Below are positions 17,431 to 25,069 of a DNA stretch of 32,253 bases, piece after piece. Below the pieces are notes generated by a model that worked only from the letters and a program-made list of their open reading frames with translations, searched no databases and was not told the origin of the DNA. Source of the DNA: CAYXVU01 sp964468725 (lineage in GTDB: Bacteria; Acidobacteriota; Blastocatellia; UBA7656); the NCBI GenBank assembly GCA_964468725.1, contig CAYXVU010000048.1, positions 1 through 32,253 on the forward strand, read 5' to 3'. Every line of letters begins with the position of its first letter. The stretch's first letter is position 1. The position numbers and the translations under genes are program-made.

Positions 17431-18756
17431 TTAGCCCGCAGATGAAGAGAGGCTATTGAAATTGAGCGTCACGTTGTCGCCGCTGATGACCGGGATGTCG
17501 AAGTTTTGGAGCGGCTGAATCGGCACGTTGTTGAGCGGCACGGGAAAAGTCACACCTGTGTAGTTGATCTGTTGGTTGCCGGTGCTGCCCGCCTGCCCCG
17601 TGCCTTGTGCCGTCAGCAATCGCTGCAACCGAATCACCGGTTGATTGAAGTAGAGCGGCTTCCAAGCAGTGAAGCGCTCCAACACATTGGCGAGGGTAGT
17701 GCCGACCGGAACGTAGTGCATAGAGGTCTGCCCTTGATTGCTGATCCAAATCGGGATTTCAGGAATGACAATGGCGCGCCCGCGCAGAATCGTCGTGACC
17801 ACAGAGGGGCCGCCGGAATTGAGATCGCTGAGGGAATTGGCTCCGACAAATGCGATGTTCTTTGCCGTTGTTGCATCGCCTTGGGTGGTTGCGGCAATCA
17901 TGTTTTGCGGGTAGACGATTTTGTAATAGCGGCGCGGCGAGGCGTTGCTGGCCAGATCAATGATGCCGCCAGCGAGCAGCGGCGATCCGCTGTTGGGCGG
18001 AATGGCGGGCGCTGCAATGTTGCCAAGATACGGGTCGAAGGCAACATAACGCTGGCCATTGGGGCCGGGCACAGAGTTGATGAGGTAATAAAATTGCCCG
18101 TTGCTGATATAGCTGTTGTAAGAGGAACTCGGCGATTGATACTGCCAATCGGCGTACTCGATTCGCAATCGCATGCCGGGCGTGAGATTGATCGCAGGCG
18201 CAGAGGCTCCGGTCAGCCCGCTGTTGAAGCCATAGCGATAGAACAGCGATTCACCGAGCACCGGCGGTTGCGTGCCGGTTTGTGGCGTAGTGATCGGGGT
18301 CGGCAGCATTTCAGCAATCTGTCCGGCGATGATGGCAGTCGCTCCGGCGACGAGGATGGGCGACGAGTTGGTTTCGAACTGAGATTCGATCTGCGTCAGA
18401 AAGTCTGTGAAGTTGGCCATCAACTGTTGGCGGGCTGAGAGCGCGCAGTTCCACATATTATTGGGCAACAGGGTGATGGCGACATACACATCGGGCGGGA
18501 CGTTGCCCTGTCTGACAGCTCCGAGAGCAAACTGAAAATCGGCATTGCTATAACCGACCGCCGGTAGGCTGTTAGGATTGCCGGTGTAGAGAAAGCGAAT
18601 ATAGAGGTTGATGGTATTGGTATTGACATTGGGCGGTATCAGATAAACCGCTCCGCTGCATCCGCCGGGCTGTTTGATATAAGCGGGGAAAAAAGGCAGC
18701 ACCAAATAGTTATTGGACAGGTTCACTTGAAATGGGAGCGGGGGAGGGGATGCCAT
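17431..18756 (-). CDS. Unknown 441-aa protein, first gene of the giant LysM operon
   Basis: The ATG at 18756 has AAGGAG four bases beyond a short spacer, so the start is well supported. The protein is neutral, rich in Pro, Asn, Gln, Ser and Thr, and has no signal peptide or membrane segment. Residues about 1-130 look like a compact beta domain. The middle (about 170-280) contains many aromatic residues (YRYGFNSG, YADWQYQSP). The C-terminal 110 residues, with VPVGTTLANVLERF, VIRLQRLL and a final ISGDNVTLNF, recall the outline of an SLBB-type ubiquitin-like beta-grasp domain (a turn, a helix, a basic strand, a terminal GD turn). I offer that only as a weak similarity. The product probably assembles with the two larger downstream proteins, judging by shared composition and operon position. 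I cannot name a function. Confidence 0.8.
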   Translation of the reverse strand: MASPPPLPFQVNLSNNYLVLPFFPAYIKQPGGCSGAVYLIPPNVNTNTINLYIRFLYTGNPNSLPAVGYSNADFQFALGAVRQGNVPPDVYVAITLLPNNMWNCALSARQQLMANFTDFLTQIESQFETNSSPILVAGATAIIAGQIAEMLPTPITTPQTGTQPPVLGESLFYRYGFNSGLTGASAPAINLTPGMRLRIEYADWQYQSPSSSYNSYISNGQFYYLINSVPGPNGQRYVAFDPYLGNIAAPAIPPNSGSPLLAGGIIDLASNASPRRYYKIVYPQNMIAATTQGDATTAKNIAFVGANSLSDLNSGGPSVVTTILRGRAIVIPEIPIWISNQGQTSMHYVPVGTTLANVLERFTAWKPLYFNQPVIRLQRLLTAQGTGQAGSTGNQQINYTGVTFPVPLNNVPIQPLQNFDIPVISGDNVTLNFNSLSSSAG

Positions 18757-19253
18757 AGTTCTCTCCTTACTGGATTCATCGGCGCAACAGATAGCCGATG
18801 GCTTGTGAGTTCGACCGATTGCGAATCAACCTATGAGTGAGGTTGGGAAATGGGCTTGCGTGGTTTTGCGTTTGGTAAACGAACCAAACGTATGGGTCTC
18901 AGAGACAGCAAAATAATAGGTGATACGAACGGACAGAACTCTGTAACCAGCTTTATCTAAACATGTCAGATGGCTTTCGCAACAGAATTAGCCGTGATCC
19001 CCTCAGTCCGGTTTTTAATGCGCCCGGCAAACATAAATGGCAGCCGTCATACTACTCTGCGCCTAATGGGCTGTCAACGATCAGGCCTTTTTCGCACGCC
19101 GAAAAATCAATCATTTCACATATTTTCAAGCATGACTCGTTGAGTTGCGACGCGATGGCGACCTGTTCCTGCCTCTGTTGCCCCTGCATCAGTGTATTCT
19201 CATCTTTTTGAACGCCCCCGGTCTCAGGTAGTATTGGCTCTTTGGAAACGCAT
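18757..19253. promoter_or_regulatory. Divergent intergenic region between the giant LysM operon and selB
   Basis: This 497-bp region has no convincing gene. It must carry the promoter of the leftward four-gene operon and probably that of selB. For the leftward operon a possible -10 (TATTAT on the minus strand) lies at 18918-18913, but no good -35 box matches it. For selB a weak pair (TTGAAC at 19208-19213, TAGTAT at 19229-19234, spacing only 15) is the best I see. Three small dyads are present: 18869-18890 (strong, listed separately), 18896-18906 (GTCTC / GAGAC) and 18933-18944 (ACAGA / TCTGT). An AT-rich 7-bp dyad lies at 19088-19106. No tRNA-like fold for selenocysteine was found. Confidence 0.5.
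18869..18890. promoter_or_regulatory. Perfect 8-bp inverted repeat, candidate repressor operator of the LysM operon
   Basis: The arms CGTTTGGT and ACCAAACG are exact reverse complements around a 6-base centre (AAACGA). The 22-bp dyad is the size of operators bound by dimeric regulators such as TetR-type repressors. It lies 113 bp upstream of the first gene of the giant operon and downstream of a possible -10 box at 18913-18918. It could instead form a hairpin in the leader RNA. The cognate regulator is not in the window; the XRE protein at the left edge cannot be excluded. Confidence 0.55.
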
Positions 19254-21173
19254 ATGAAGCACATCATCGTGGGCACTGCCGGACATATCGATCATGGCAA
19301 GACGGCGCTCGTCAAAGCTCTCACGGGCATTGATGCAGACCGTCTCAAAGAAGAGAAACAACGCGGCATCACCATTGACATCGGTTTCGCCGATCTGGCG
19401 GTGGGTGAGTATCGCTTCGGCTTCGTAGATGTACCCGGCCATGAACGCTTCGTTAAGAATATGCTGGCGGGCGCGCATGGACTCGATCTGGTCATGCTGG
19501 TGATTGCGGCGGACGAATCAGTGATGCCGCAAACCCGCGAGCACTTCGACATCTGTCGCCTGCTGCGCGTCAAAGCGGGGTTGGTCGCGCTCACCAAGTC
19601 CGACCTCGTTGACGACGAGTTATTAGAACTCGCGCGCGCCGAAGTCGAAGATTTCGTCAGCGGCTCCTTCCTCGATGGCGCGCCGGTCATCGCCGTCAGT
19701 TCGCGCACCGGCGAGGGCATCGCCGAGTTGAAAAACGCCCTGATCGCGCTGGCTGAAACGACGGACGGCAAAACTCTCGCCGCTGTGCCGCGCCTGCCGA
19801 TTGATCGCGCCTTCTCTATCAAAGGATTCGGTACGGTCTGCACCGGCACGCTCATTGCCGGAGAGATCAAAGTCGGAGACGATCTTGAAGTCTTGCCCGC
19901 AGGCGTGCGCGCGCGAGTGCGAAATGTTCAAGTGCATGGGCACGATGCAGAAAAAGCATTGGCAGGGCAACGCACAGCTATCAATCTGCAAGGCGTGGCA
20001 GTTGAACACGCAGCGCGCGGTTCCACGCTTGCACCCGCCGGACGGTTGCGCGCCACTTCGATGTTGGACGGCAAATTGGAATTGCTGGCCAGCGCCTCAC
20101 GTCCGCTCACACAGCGCGCCCGCGTCCGCTTTCATCATGGCACAGCAGAAGTGATGGCGCGCGTTGTCATCCTCAGAGAGCACGCGACGGCAGAGGCGTT
20201 GGTGATTGAACCCGGCGCAGGCGGCATCGTGCAATTGCGATTGGAAGAACCGATTCTGGCATTGCCCGGTGACCGCTTCATCATTCGCAGCTACTCGCCG
20301 CAGATCACCATCGGCGGCGGCGTCATTCTCGACGCCCTGCCCGATAAACATCGCATACGCGACCACGCAGCGCGTGCTCGGCTCGAAGGCTTGGCCGCAG
20401 CCGATGCCATCGAGCAGGCCGAAATCTTCATTGAGATGGCGGGAGCGCACGCCCTGACGGCGGGCGAACTAGCGGCGCGTACTGGCGCAACCGACGCGCA
20501 GATTACCGGTCTTGCTGAAATTTTGATCGCGGCTGGCCGTGCCCTCGAAGTCTCGACCTCGCCGCTCATCTTGCTATCTGCCGCCGCCTATGAAGCGCTC
20601 GCTGCCGATGTCGTGAATCAACTCGCAGCGCACCACAAACGTGAACCTCTCTCGCTTGGCGTAAGCCGAGAGGAGGTGCGCGAAAGAGTCTTCGGCAACG
20701 CCCGCCCGGAAGTCTTTCGCGCCGTGATCGCCCGACTGGCGGAAGTCGGGACAGTTGCCGCCGAACGCGATGCGCTGAGGTTAGCCGCCCATCGCCCGGC
20801 GCTTTCCGATGAAGAAGCGCGCGCCAAACAGGCGCTTGAAGCCGCTTTCCGGGCAGCGGGATTGCAGACCAGTACGCTTGAAGAGATGGCGGCAACCCAT
20901 AAGATTGCCATCCATCTGGCGCGCAAGCTTTTCACACTTCTGGCTGCCGAACAATTACTGATCCGCATCGGCGACCTGGTCTTTCACACCGCTGCATTGG
21001 AAGAGTTGAAGATGCGAGTGCGCACACAAAAATTGGTCAGCCCGAAAATGGATGTCGCCGTGTTCAAAGAAATCACTGGCGGCTTGACGCGCAAGTACGC
21101 AATTCCGTTGCTCGAATACCTTGACCGCGAGCGCATCACTCGCCGCGTCGGCAACGAGCGTGAGATACTGTGA
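19254..21173 (+). CDS. selB: Selenocysteine-specific translation elongation factor SelB
   Basis: This protein brings selenocysteinyl-tRNA to the ribosome at UGA codons marked by a SECIS element. The 639 residues match the family length. The GTPase domain shows G1 GHIDHGKT (10-17), the RGIT switch (38-41), G3 DVPGHE (59-64) and G4 TKSD (114-117). EF-Tu-like beta-barrel domains follow to about residue 360 (RSYSPQITIGGG near the end). Then comes a C-terminal array of winged-helix domains ending in the ITGGLTRKYAIPLLEYLD motif, which binds SECIS RNA. I start at the ATG giving MKHIIVGTAGH. The frame extends to a TTG 12 bases upstream, which adds METH and is unlikely. SelA, SelD and tRNA-Sec are not in this window. 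Confidence 0.95.
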   Translation: MKHIIVGTAGHIDHGKTALVKALTGIDADRLKEEKQRGITIDIGFADLAVGEYRFGFVDVPGHERFVKNMLAGAHGLDLVMLVIAADESVMPQTREHFDICRLLRVKAGLVALTKSDLVDDELLELARAEVEDFVSGSFLDGAPVIAVSSRTGEGIAELKNALIALAETTDGKTLAAVPRLPIDRAFSIKGFGTVCTGTLIAGEIKVGDDLEVLPAGVRARVRNVQVHGHDAEKALAGQRTAINLQGVAVEHAARGSTLAPAGRLRATSMLDGKLELLASASRPLTQRARVRFHHGTAEVMARVVILREHATAEALVIEPGAGGIVQLRLEEPILALPGDRFIIRSYSPQITIGGGVILDALPDKHRIRDHAARARLEGLAAADAIEQAEIFIEMAGAHALTAGELAARTGATDAQITGLAEILIAAGRALEVSTSPLILLSAAAYEALAADVVNQLAAHHKREPLSLGVSREEVRERVFGNARPEVFRAVIARLAEVGTVAAERDALRLAAHRPALSDEEARAKQALEAAFRAAGLQTSTLEEMAATHKIAIHLARKLFTLLAAEQLLIRIGDLVFHTAALEELKMRVRTQKLVSPKMDVAVFKEITGGLTRKYAIPLLEYLDRERITRRVGNEREIL

Positions 21174-21230
21174 CCGCGTTCACGTCTCCCTGCGAAGCGA
21201 TCAAAATCTTATGTAAGAGGCGTTCTTCAT

Positions 21231-22352
21231 ATGCGACTGCAAAACGGCAAACTCTTCGTTCTCTTTCTCGTCACCCTCGTCTGTGTGAGCGCCATCGTTA
21301 GAGGCAGCGCACAGGTCAAGTCGAAATCGGCAAGCCCGGCGGCGGCGATCAATGCGGCGGCGCTCTTTGCGGCAAAGTGCGCGGTCTGTCACGGCAAAGA
21401 TGGTACGGGGATGGAAAGCATGCCTGAGGTGCCGAACTTCGCCGACAAAGCCTTTCAACGGAGAAAGACCGACCGTCAGCTTATCACTTCGATCATGGTC
21501 GGGCGCAATGCGATGCCCGCCTTCAAAGACCGATTGAAACCCGCAGAGATTGCCGCGCTGGTGCGCTATGTCCGCACCTTTCCGGCGCACGCTCCGGTTG
21601 TTGGAACCGCGCCGCCTGCGCCGATCATCACGGAAGGATTGCTCGAACGCGCGCTCAAAGGGCAAGCGCAGATTCTCGATCTGACGCAACCGCTCAATAC
21701 GAAGACGCCGACTTACGGCGGCGAGCGCGATGCCTTTCGCTACGAGAAATTAGGCGATCTGAAAAAAGACGGCTATGCGGCAGGCGCATTTCGCGTGCCC
21801 GAACACTTCGGCACCCATGTTGATGCGCCCGGCCACTTCATCGTTTGGAAAGAGACTATTGAGCGCATCAAAGTCAAAAAGTTCATCGCTCCGGCTGTGG
21901 TCATTGACGTGCGCGATAAAGTGCGCAGCAACCCGGATTATCAGGCGACGATGGCCGACATCGAAGGGTATGAAAGAGAGGGGGCAATCCCGGAAGGTGC
22001 GGCGGTGCTCTTGCTAACCGGATGGAGTCAGTACTACAACGAGCCGGAGAAGTACCGCAATGCAGATGCCAGCGGCGTGATGCACTTTCCCGGGTTTTCC
22101 GAAGAGGCAATTCAATACTTGCTGCGGAACCCGAAGCTCGTCGCGCTCGGTATTGACACGCTTTCGATTGATTACGGCATGTCGAAAGATTTCGCGGGAC
22201 ACAGAATTTCGCATGGCAGCGGGCTCTATCACTTGGAAAATTTGACCAATCTCGACAAGTTGCCTGCGCGCGGTGCGGTGCTCTTTGTCGGCGCGTTGCC
22301 CATCGAAGGGGGTTCGGGCAGCCCTGCGCGGGTGCTGGCGATTGCGCCGTAA
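21231..22352 (+). CDS. Exported cytochrome c fused to a cyclase / kynurenine formamidase-like domain
   Basis: This 373-residue protein combines two functions. Residues 1-28 form a Sec signal peptide (basic start, hydrophobic LFVLFLVTLVCVSAIV, cleavage near GSAQ). Residues 40-118 are a class I cytochrome c with the haem motif CAVCH (50-54), a following GKDGTG, and a likely distal ligand M95 in NAMPAF. A short Pro/Ala linker leads to a cyclase-family domain (PF04199 type, about residues 145-373) with the metal-binding HFGTHVDAPGH at 192-202 and further conserved segments (TGWSQYY, GIDTLSIDYG). Known relatives hydrolyse formylkynurenine or similar amide/ester bonds using metal ions. Fusion to a periplasmic cytochrome suggests the product feeds or senses electron transfer, which is inference. 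An AGAGG site lies upstream of the ATG. It lies 57 bp after selB. Confidence 0.9.
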   Translation: MRLQNGKLFVLFLVTLVCVSAIVRGSAQVKSKSASPAAAINAAALFAAKCAVCHGKDGTGMESMPEVPNFADKAFQRRKTDRQLITSIMVGRNAMPAFKDRLKPAEIAALVRYVRTFPAHAPVVGTAPPAPIITEGLLERALKGQAQILDLTQPLNTKTPTYGGERDAFRYEKLGDLKKDGYAAGAFRVPEHFGTHVDAPGHFIVWKETIERIKVKKFIAPAVVIDVRDKVRSNPDYQATMADIEGYEREGAIPEGAAVLLLTGWSQYYNEPEKYRNADASGVMHFPGFSEEAIQYLLRNPKLVALGIDTLSIDYGMSKDFAGHRISHGSGLYHLENLTNLDKLPARGAVLFVGALPIEGGSGSPARVLAIAP

Positions 22353-22410
22353 ACTTGACTGAAGCGTTGTCGGTCAATATAACTATCAATCCGCGCGTGG
22401 GGAATCCACT

Positions 22411-23193
22411 ATGGCCATAAAGCATGATCGCAAGTCAGCGGCGGCGGTTCGCTCAGTGGAAGCCGAAAAAGCCGCATCGTCGCAGCGGTCAGTAGCGCGG
22501 CGAGCCCAAACCTTGAAAGATGACCCCATGAGTCTAGCCAGTTCAAAAGCTCTGAACGGAAGCAATGGTTTGCCCAAGTCCGACGCCGCGCTGGCGGCGC
22601 GCGAGTTGATTGAAGGCTTTTTCGATACGGCGCTCACCGAGCTAACCGCTCTGCGCGAGCGCGTTGATTTGCAATCCATCGAACGCGCGGCGGCGCTCAT
22701 TCTCGATTGCGAAGCGCGCGGCGGTCGCGTACACGTCACCGGCATTGGCAAGAGCGAACATGTCGCGCGCTACTTGGCTTCCCTGTTGTCGAGCACTGGC
22801 ACGCCCGCTTACTTCTTGCACGCGACGGAATGCTCACATGGGTCGGCGGGGCAAGTGCGCGAGTCGGATGTGACCATAGCGATCTCCAACAGCGGCACGA
22901 CCCCCGAATTGATGTGCGCGGTGGATGCGCTGCATGAATTGGGAACTAAGATCGTCGGCATCTCTAGCAATCGCCAATCCGAGTTGGCCAGCGTCGCCGA
23001 CGAGTTGATCTGCGTCGGCGTCCATAATGAAGGCGGACAGTTGAATCTGGTTCCGCGAGTAAGCATCCTTGCAAAGATTTATGTGCTATGCGCGCTCACC
23101 GTCGTATTGGAATCGAAAAAGGGGTTGACGCGCGAACAGTATGCCAAGTGGCATCCCGGAGGCGCGCTCGGACGGTTGGCGCGCGGCGAGTAG
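22411..23193 (+). CDS. SIS-domain sugar-phosphate isomerase (KdsD/KpsF/GutQ-like) lacking CBS domains
   Basis: The SIS fold occupies about residues 65-260. Conserved elements are TGIGKS (110-115), SSTGTPAYFLHATECSHG (127-144), ISNSGTTPEL (159-168), and the C-terminal KWHPGGALG (H248) typical of arabinose-5-phosphate isomerases, which make the precursor of Kdo for lipopolysaccharide. Standard KdsD proteins are about 320 residues with two CBS domains after the SIS domain; this one stops at HPGGALGRLARGE, so the regulatory part is absent. Residues 1-60 form an Ala/Arg/Lys/Ser-rich extension. The first ATG has a GGGGA site, but a second ATG at 22528 (MSLASSK) would give a 221-residue enzyme without most of this extension. 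Arabinose-5-phosphate is the likeliest substrate; other phosphosugars remain possible. Confidence 0.85.
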   Translation: MAIKHDRKSAAAVRSVEAEKAASSQRSVARRAQTLKDDPMSLASSKALNGSNGLPKSDAALAARELIEGFFDTALTELTALRERVDLQSIERAAALILDCEARGGRVHVTGIGKSEHVARYLASLLSSTGTPAYFLHATECSHGSAGQVRESDVTIAISNSGTTPELMCAVDALHELGTKIVGISSNRQSELASVADELICVGVHNEGGQLNLVPRVSILAKIYVLCALTVVLESKKGLTREQYAKWHPGGALGRLARGE

Positions 23194-23313
23194 AACAAGT
23201 TCCCATCCGTCCGCTGCGAGGGGAGAAAGACGCTGCGATTTGATTGCGCGAAGATTTGCGATGGCTCATCAATGATTGCGATTGGTTCGCAGGATTTGCC
23301 GGGAGTCGAAAAC

Positions 23314-23343
23314 TGGACACAATCAAAACGAGGCGTTTAGAAT
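23314..23343 (+). promoter_or_regulatory. Likely sigma-70-type promoter of the 73-aa gene
   Basis: TGGACA (-35, one mismatch to consensus) and TAGAAT (-10, one mismatch) are separated by 18 bp and end 38 bp before the ATG. The 188-bp spacer after the isomerase gene otherwise shows no gene, so the small gene is probably transcribed independently. Confidence 0.5.
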
Positions 23344-23381
23344 TTCAGAGCCAAAGCAACGAATTTAACCAGGAGGAAAGA

Positions 23382-23603
23382 ATGGATCAGCAAGAAGCAC
23401 AGGTGGAACAACCCGAAATCAGCTACCACGCGGTGGAGAAAGACGGCGAGGTGACAGCCATCTGGGAGATGCAGGGACGCAAACACCTGCGCACGATTGA
23501 CCCGCGAAGCAATGAAGGGCGCCATATTCTCGGCTCGCACAGCGTGGATGAAGGCGCAGAAGCTGCTGCCGACGCGCCACAAGCCGAAGGGCAGGCTTCG
23601 TAA
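23382..23603 (+). CDS. Small acidic protein of unknown function (73 aa)
   Basis: The ATG has an excellent AGGAGG site 6 bases upstream, which decides the start. The protein begins MDQQEAQVEQPEISYHAVEKDGEV, continues with a Trp-containing strand (TAIWEMQGRKHLRTIDP), and ends in an acidic Ala/Glu/Gly-rich tail (GAEAAADAPQAEG). It has no signal peptide or membrane segment. The folded part is probably a small beta domain of about 45 residues. I do not recognise a family. The strong ribosome binding site and good promoter suggest high expression. It lies between the isomerase gene and a convergent hairpin. Confidence 0.75.
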   Translation: MDQQEAQVEQPEISYHAVEKDGEVTAIWEMQGRKHLRTIDPRSNEGRHILGSHSVDEGAEAAADAPQAEGQAS

Positions 23604-23609
23604 GTCTGT

Positions 23610-23668
23610 TGGTCAGTCTTGGTTTTGATGTCAACGGATTCATTCGACAACAAAACCCGGACTGACCA
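23610..23668. terminator. Long imperfect hairpin between convergent genes, probable bidirectional transcription stop
   Basis: GGTCAGTC (23611-23618) pairs perfectly with GACTGACC (23660-23667). After one wobble and one mismatch, GGTTTTG pairs with CAAAACC, and after an A/A mismatch TGTC pairs with GACA around a 13-base loop. It fills the 70-bp space between the 73-aa gene and mqnA. There is no clear U-tract on either strand, so it may act as a block or an mRNA 3' stabiliser rather than a classical intrinsic terminator. Confidence 0.55.
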
Positions 23669-23673
23669 CCGCA

Positions 23674-24471
23674 TCACTCTGATAATCGCAACGGTCTCAC
23701 CGCTTCGATCAACCCGCACTCGCGCGCCAGATCATAGTACAACTGCAAGCCGCGCAAACTCTCTTCATCCAAATCATAGTTGATATTCACGGTGAGGTAT
23801 TCGATCAGCCGTGCGCGGGGCAGCGCGAGACGTGCGGCATACAGATCAGCCAGTTCGTCAAGGTGCGCCAATCCCTCGCGCTTCGCTGCCAGAAAATTCA
23901 CTTCTCCCGGCCACGCGGTTGAATCGGCACGCACCGCCCAAAACGCAAAGACGAAGGGCAGCGCCGTATGCTTGCGCCACTCTTCGGCCAGATCGTAGAC
24001 GTGCAGTCCTGTGCGTTCGATCAACATCGCGGGGTCGCCAATCATCAACGCGGCATCATGGCCAGTCAGCATCTCACCGAGTCGCGGCGGCGCAGCGTCA
24101 TAGACAGGATGCAGGCCATAGAAGCGATTGAGGATGATCTGAATCAAGGCGGCAGAGGTGCGCGATGATGTATCGAGCGCCACCGAACGAACTTCGTTGA
24201 TGGGCGTCTTGGCGGCCAGAATAACGCTCCATACGGTGCTTTTCGAGGCAACGCAGGCATCCGGCACAGCTAAGAGATCGGCGATGCGTTGATACTCGAT
24301 TGCCGGAATCAAGGCGGCGTCGGCGGATTTGTCGCTAAGCATTTCGGCGCAACGGGCAGGCGCTTCATCCGAAAGAAAGAGACAACGACTTTGCTGACTG
24401 CCATAAACGAAGCTGTAGCAGAGCGGCGCAGCATTCAAATAACTCGAAGCGGCAATAGCGGGTCTGTTCAT
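23674..24471 (-). CDS. mqnA: Chorismate dehydratase MqnA (futalosine menaquinone pathway)
   Basis: MqnA converts chorismate to 3-enolpyruvyl-benzoate, the first step of the futalosine route to menaquinone. The 265-residue protein has the periplasmic-binding-protein-like fold of the family. It starts with RPAIAASSYLNAAPL (the SYLN..P motif is characteristic). It continues with DAALIPAIEYQRI, SVALDTSSRTSAALIQIIL and ALMIGDPAML, and ends with the helical VNINYDLDEESLRGLQLYY segment. I start at the ATG at 24471 (MNRPAIAA); the frame extends to a TTG at 24513 that would add 14 unconserved residues. No strong ribosome binding site precedes either. Other mqn genes are not in the window. It lies 121 bp downstream of a small membrane protein on the same strand. 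Confidence 0.92.
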   Translation of the reverse strand: MNRPAIAASSYLNAAPLCYSFVYGSQQSRCLFLSDEAPARCAEMLSDKSADAALIPAIEYQRIADLLAVPDACVASKSTVWSVILAAKTPINEVRSVALDTSSRTSAALIQIILNRFYGLHPVYDAAPPRLGEMLTGHDAALMIGDPAMLIERTGLHVYDLAEEWRKHTALPFVFAFWAVRADSTAWPGEVNFLAAKREGLAHLDELADLYAARLALPRARLIEYLTVNINYDLDEESLRGLQLYYDLARECGLIEAVRPLRLSE

Positions 24472-24592
24472 AACCGATTGCGATGATACTCCATAGCCGC
24501 CGACTCTTTGCAAGCCGATGAAGCCGCAATCGTAGCCGCGTTCAGGGCAGACTCATTCCGTTTCGCACCTTCCCCTTCTCTTCGCCAACCAA

Positions 24593-25069
24593 TTACGGCT
24601 TAATGACGCGCGGCTCGCCTTTTCCGCTCTTCAACACGATGCGGGTCGTATTGAGCTTGGCGGATGTGCTGGCGCTTCTGGCGAGCAGGTGAACGGCTGG
24701 CTCCGTCGTTTCATCAAGCAATAGTAACCCTGAGCCGTCTTCGCTCGCTCCCAACTTGACGCGAATCGTGCCGTCTTTGTCAAAGAGGCGAAAGACGACT
24801 TCGCCGCTCGGCTCGACATTCAACCGCGAGCGCACTTGCCCACGCTCGTTGACCAATTCAATCGCCTGCGCGCGAACGATGGCAGGGGTCTGCGGTGCAT
24901 CAGCAATGACCGGTTTGTCCCACCCTGAGCGCGACAAAATAAAGCCTACGGCAAGCAGATTGACACAGGTGAGCGCGAGCACGAATTTATGCGCCTTCAG
25001 ATTCGCACATCGTTGTAGCAGAGATCCTCTGCCATTCTCCATCGGGATTTCATTAGCGGTTTCGATCAC
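24593..25069 (-). CDS. Small membrane-anchored protein with beta-repeat exterior, unknown function
   Basis: The GTG at 25069 is chosen because AAAGGAG lies six bases upstream; the frame itself opens at a TTG at 25108. The 158-residue protein has a short cytoplasmic N-terminus, one membrane helix (about 29-46, FVLALTCVNLLAVGFIL) and an exterior of about 110 residues. The exterior carries repeated beta-hairpin phrases of the form F/L.LVNERGQVRSRL, VVFRLFDKDGTIRVKLG and GLLLLDETTEPAVHLL, each a strand, a D/N-x-x-G turn and a strand. Such D..G repeats occur in many uncharacterised exported proteins. The basic residues before the helix suggest an N-in orientation. It precedes mqnA on the same strand by 121 bp, with no evidence of shared function. 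Confidence 0.8.
   Translation of the reverse strand: MIETANEIPMENGRGSLLQRCANLKAHKFVLALTCVNLLAVGFILSRSGWDKPVIADAPQTPAIVRAQAIELVNERGQVRSRLNVEPSGEVVFRLFDKDGTIRVKLGASEDGSGLLLLDETTEPAVHLLARSASTSAKLNTTRIVLKSGKGEPRVIKP

Noticed and set aside
698..18756. Extracellular contractile injection system or prophage tail locus
   Set aside because: LysM and a phage-type beta motif suggested it, but no sheath, tube, baseplate or AAA+ ATPase gene is present in the window.
19088..19106. TTTTTCG / CGAAAAA dyad as a terminator
   Set aside because: It lies between divergent genes, so no transcript needs to end there, and the stem has only two GC pairs.
18757..19253. tRNA-Sec or a small gene next to selB
   Set aside because: No tRNA-like cloverleaf of about 95 bases and no open frame with a ribosome binding site or sensible composition was seen.
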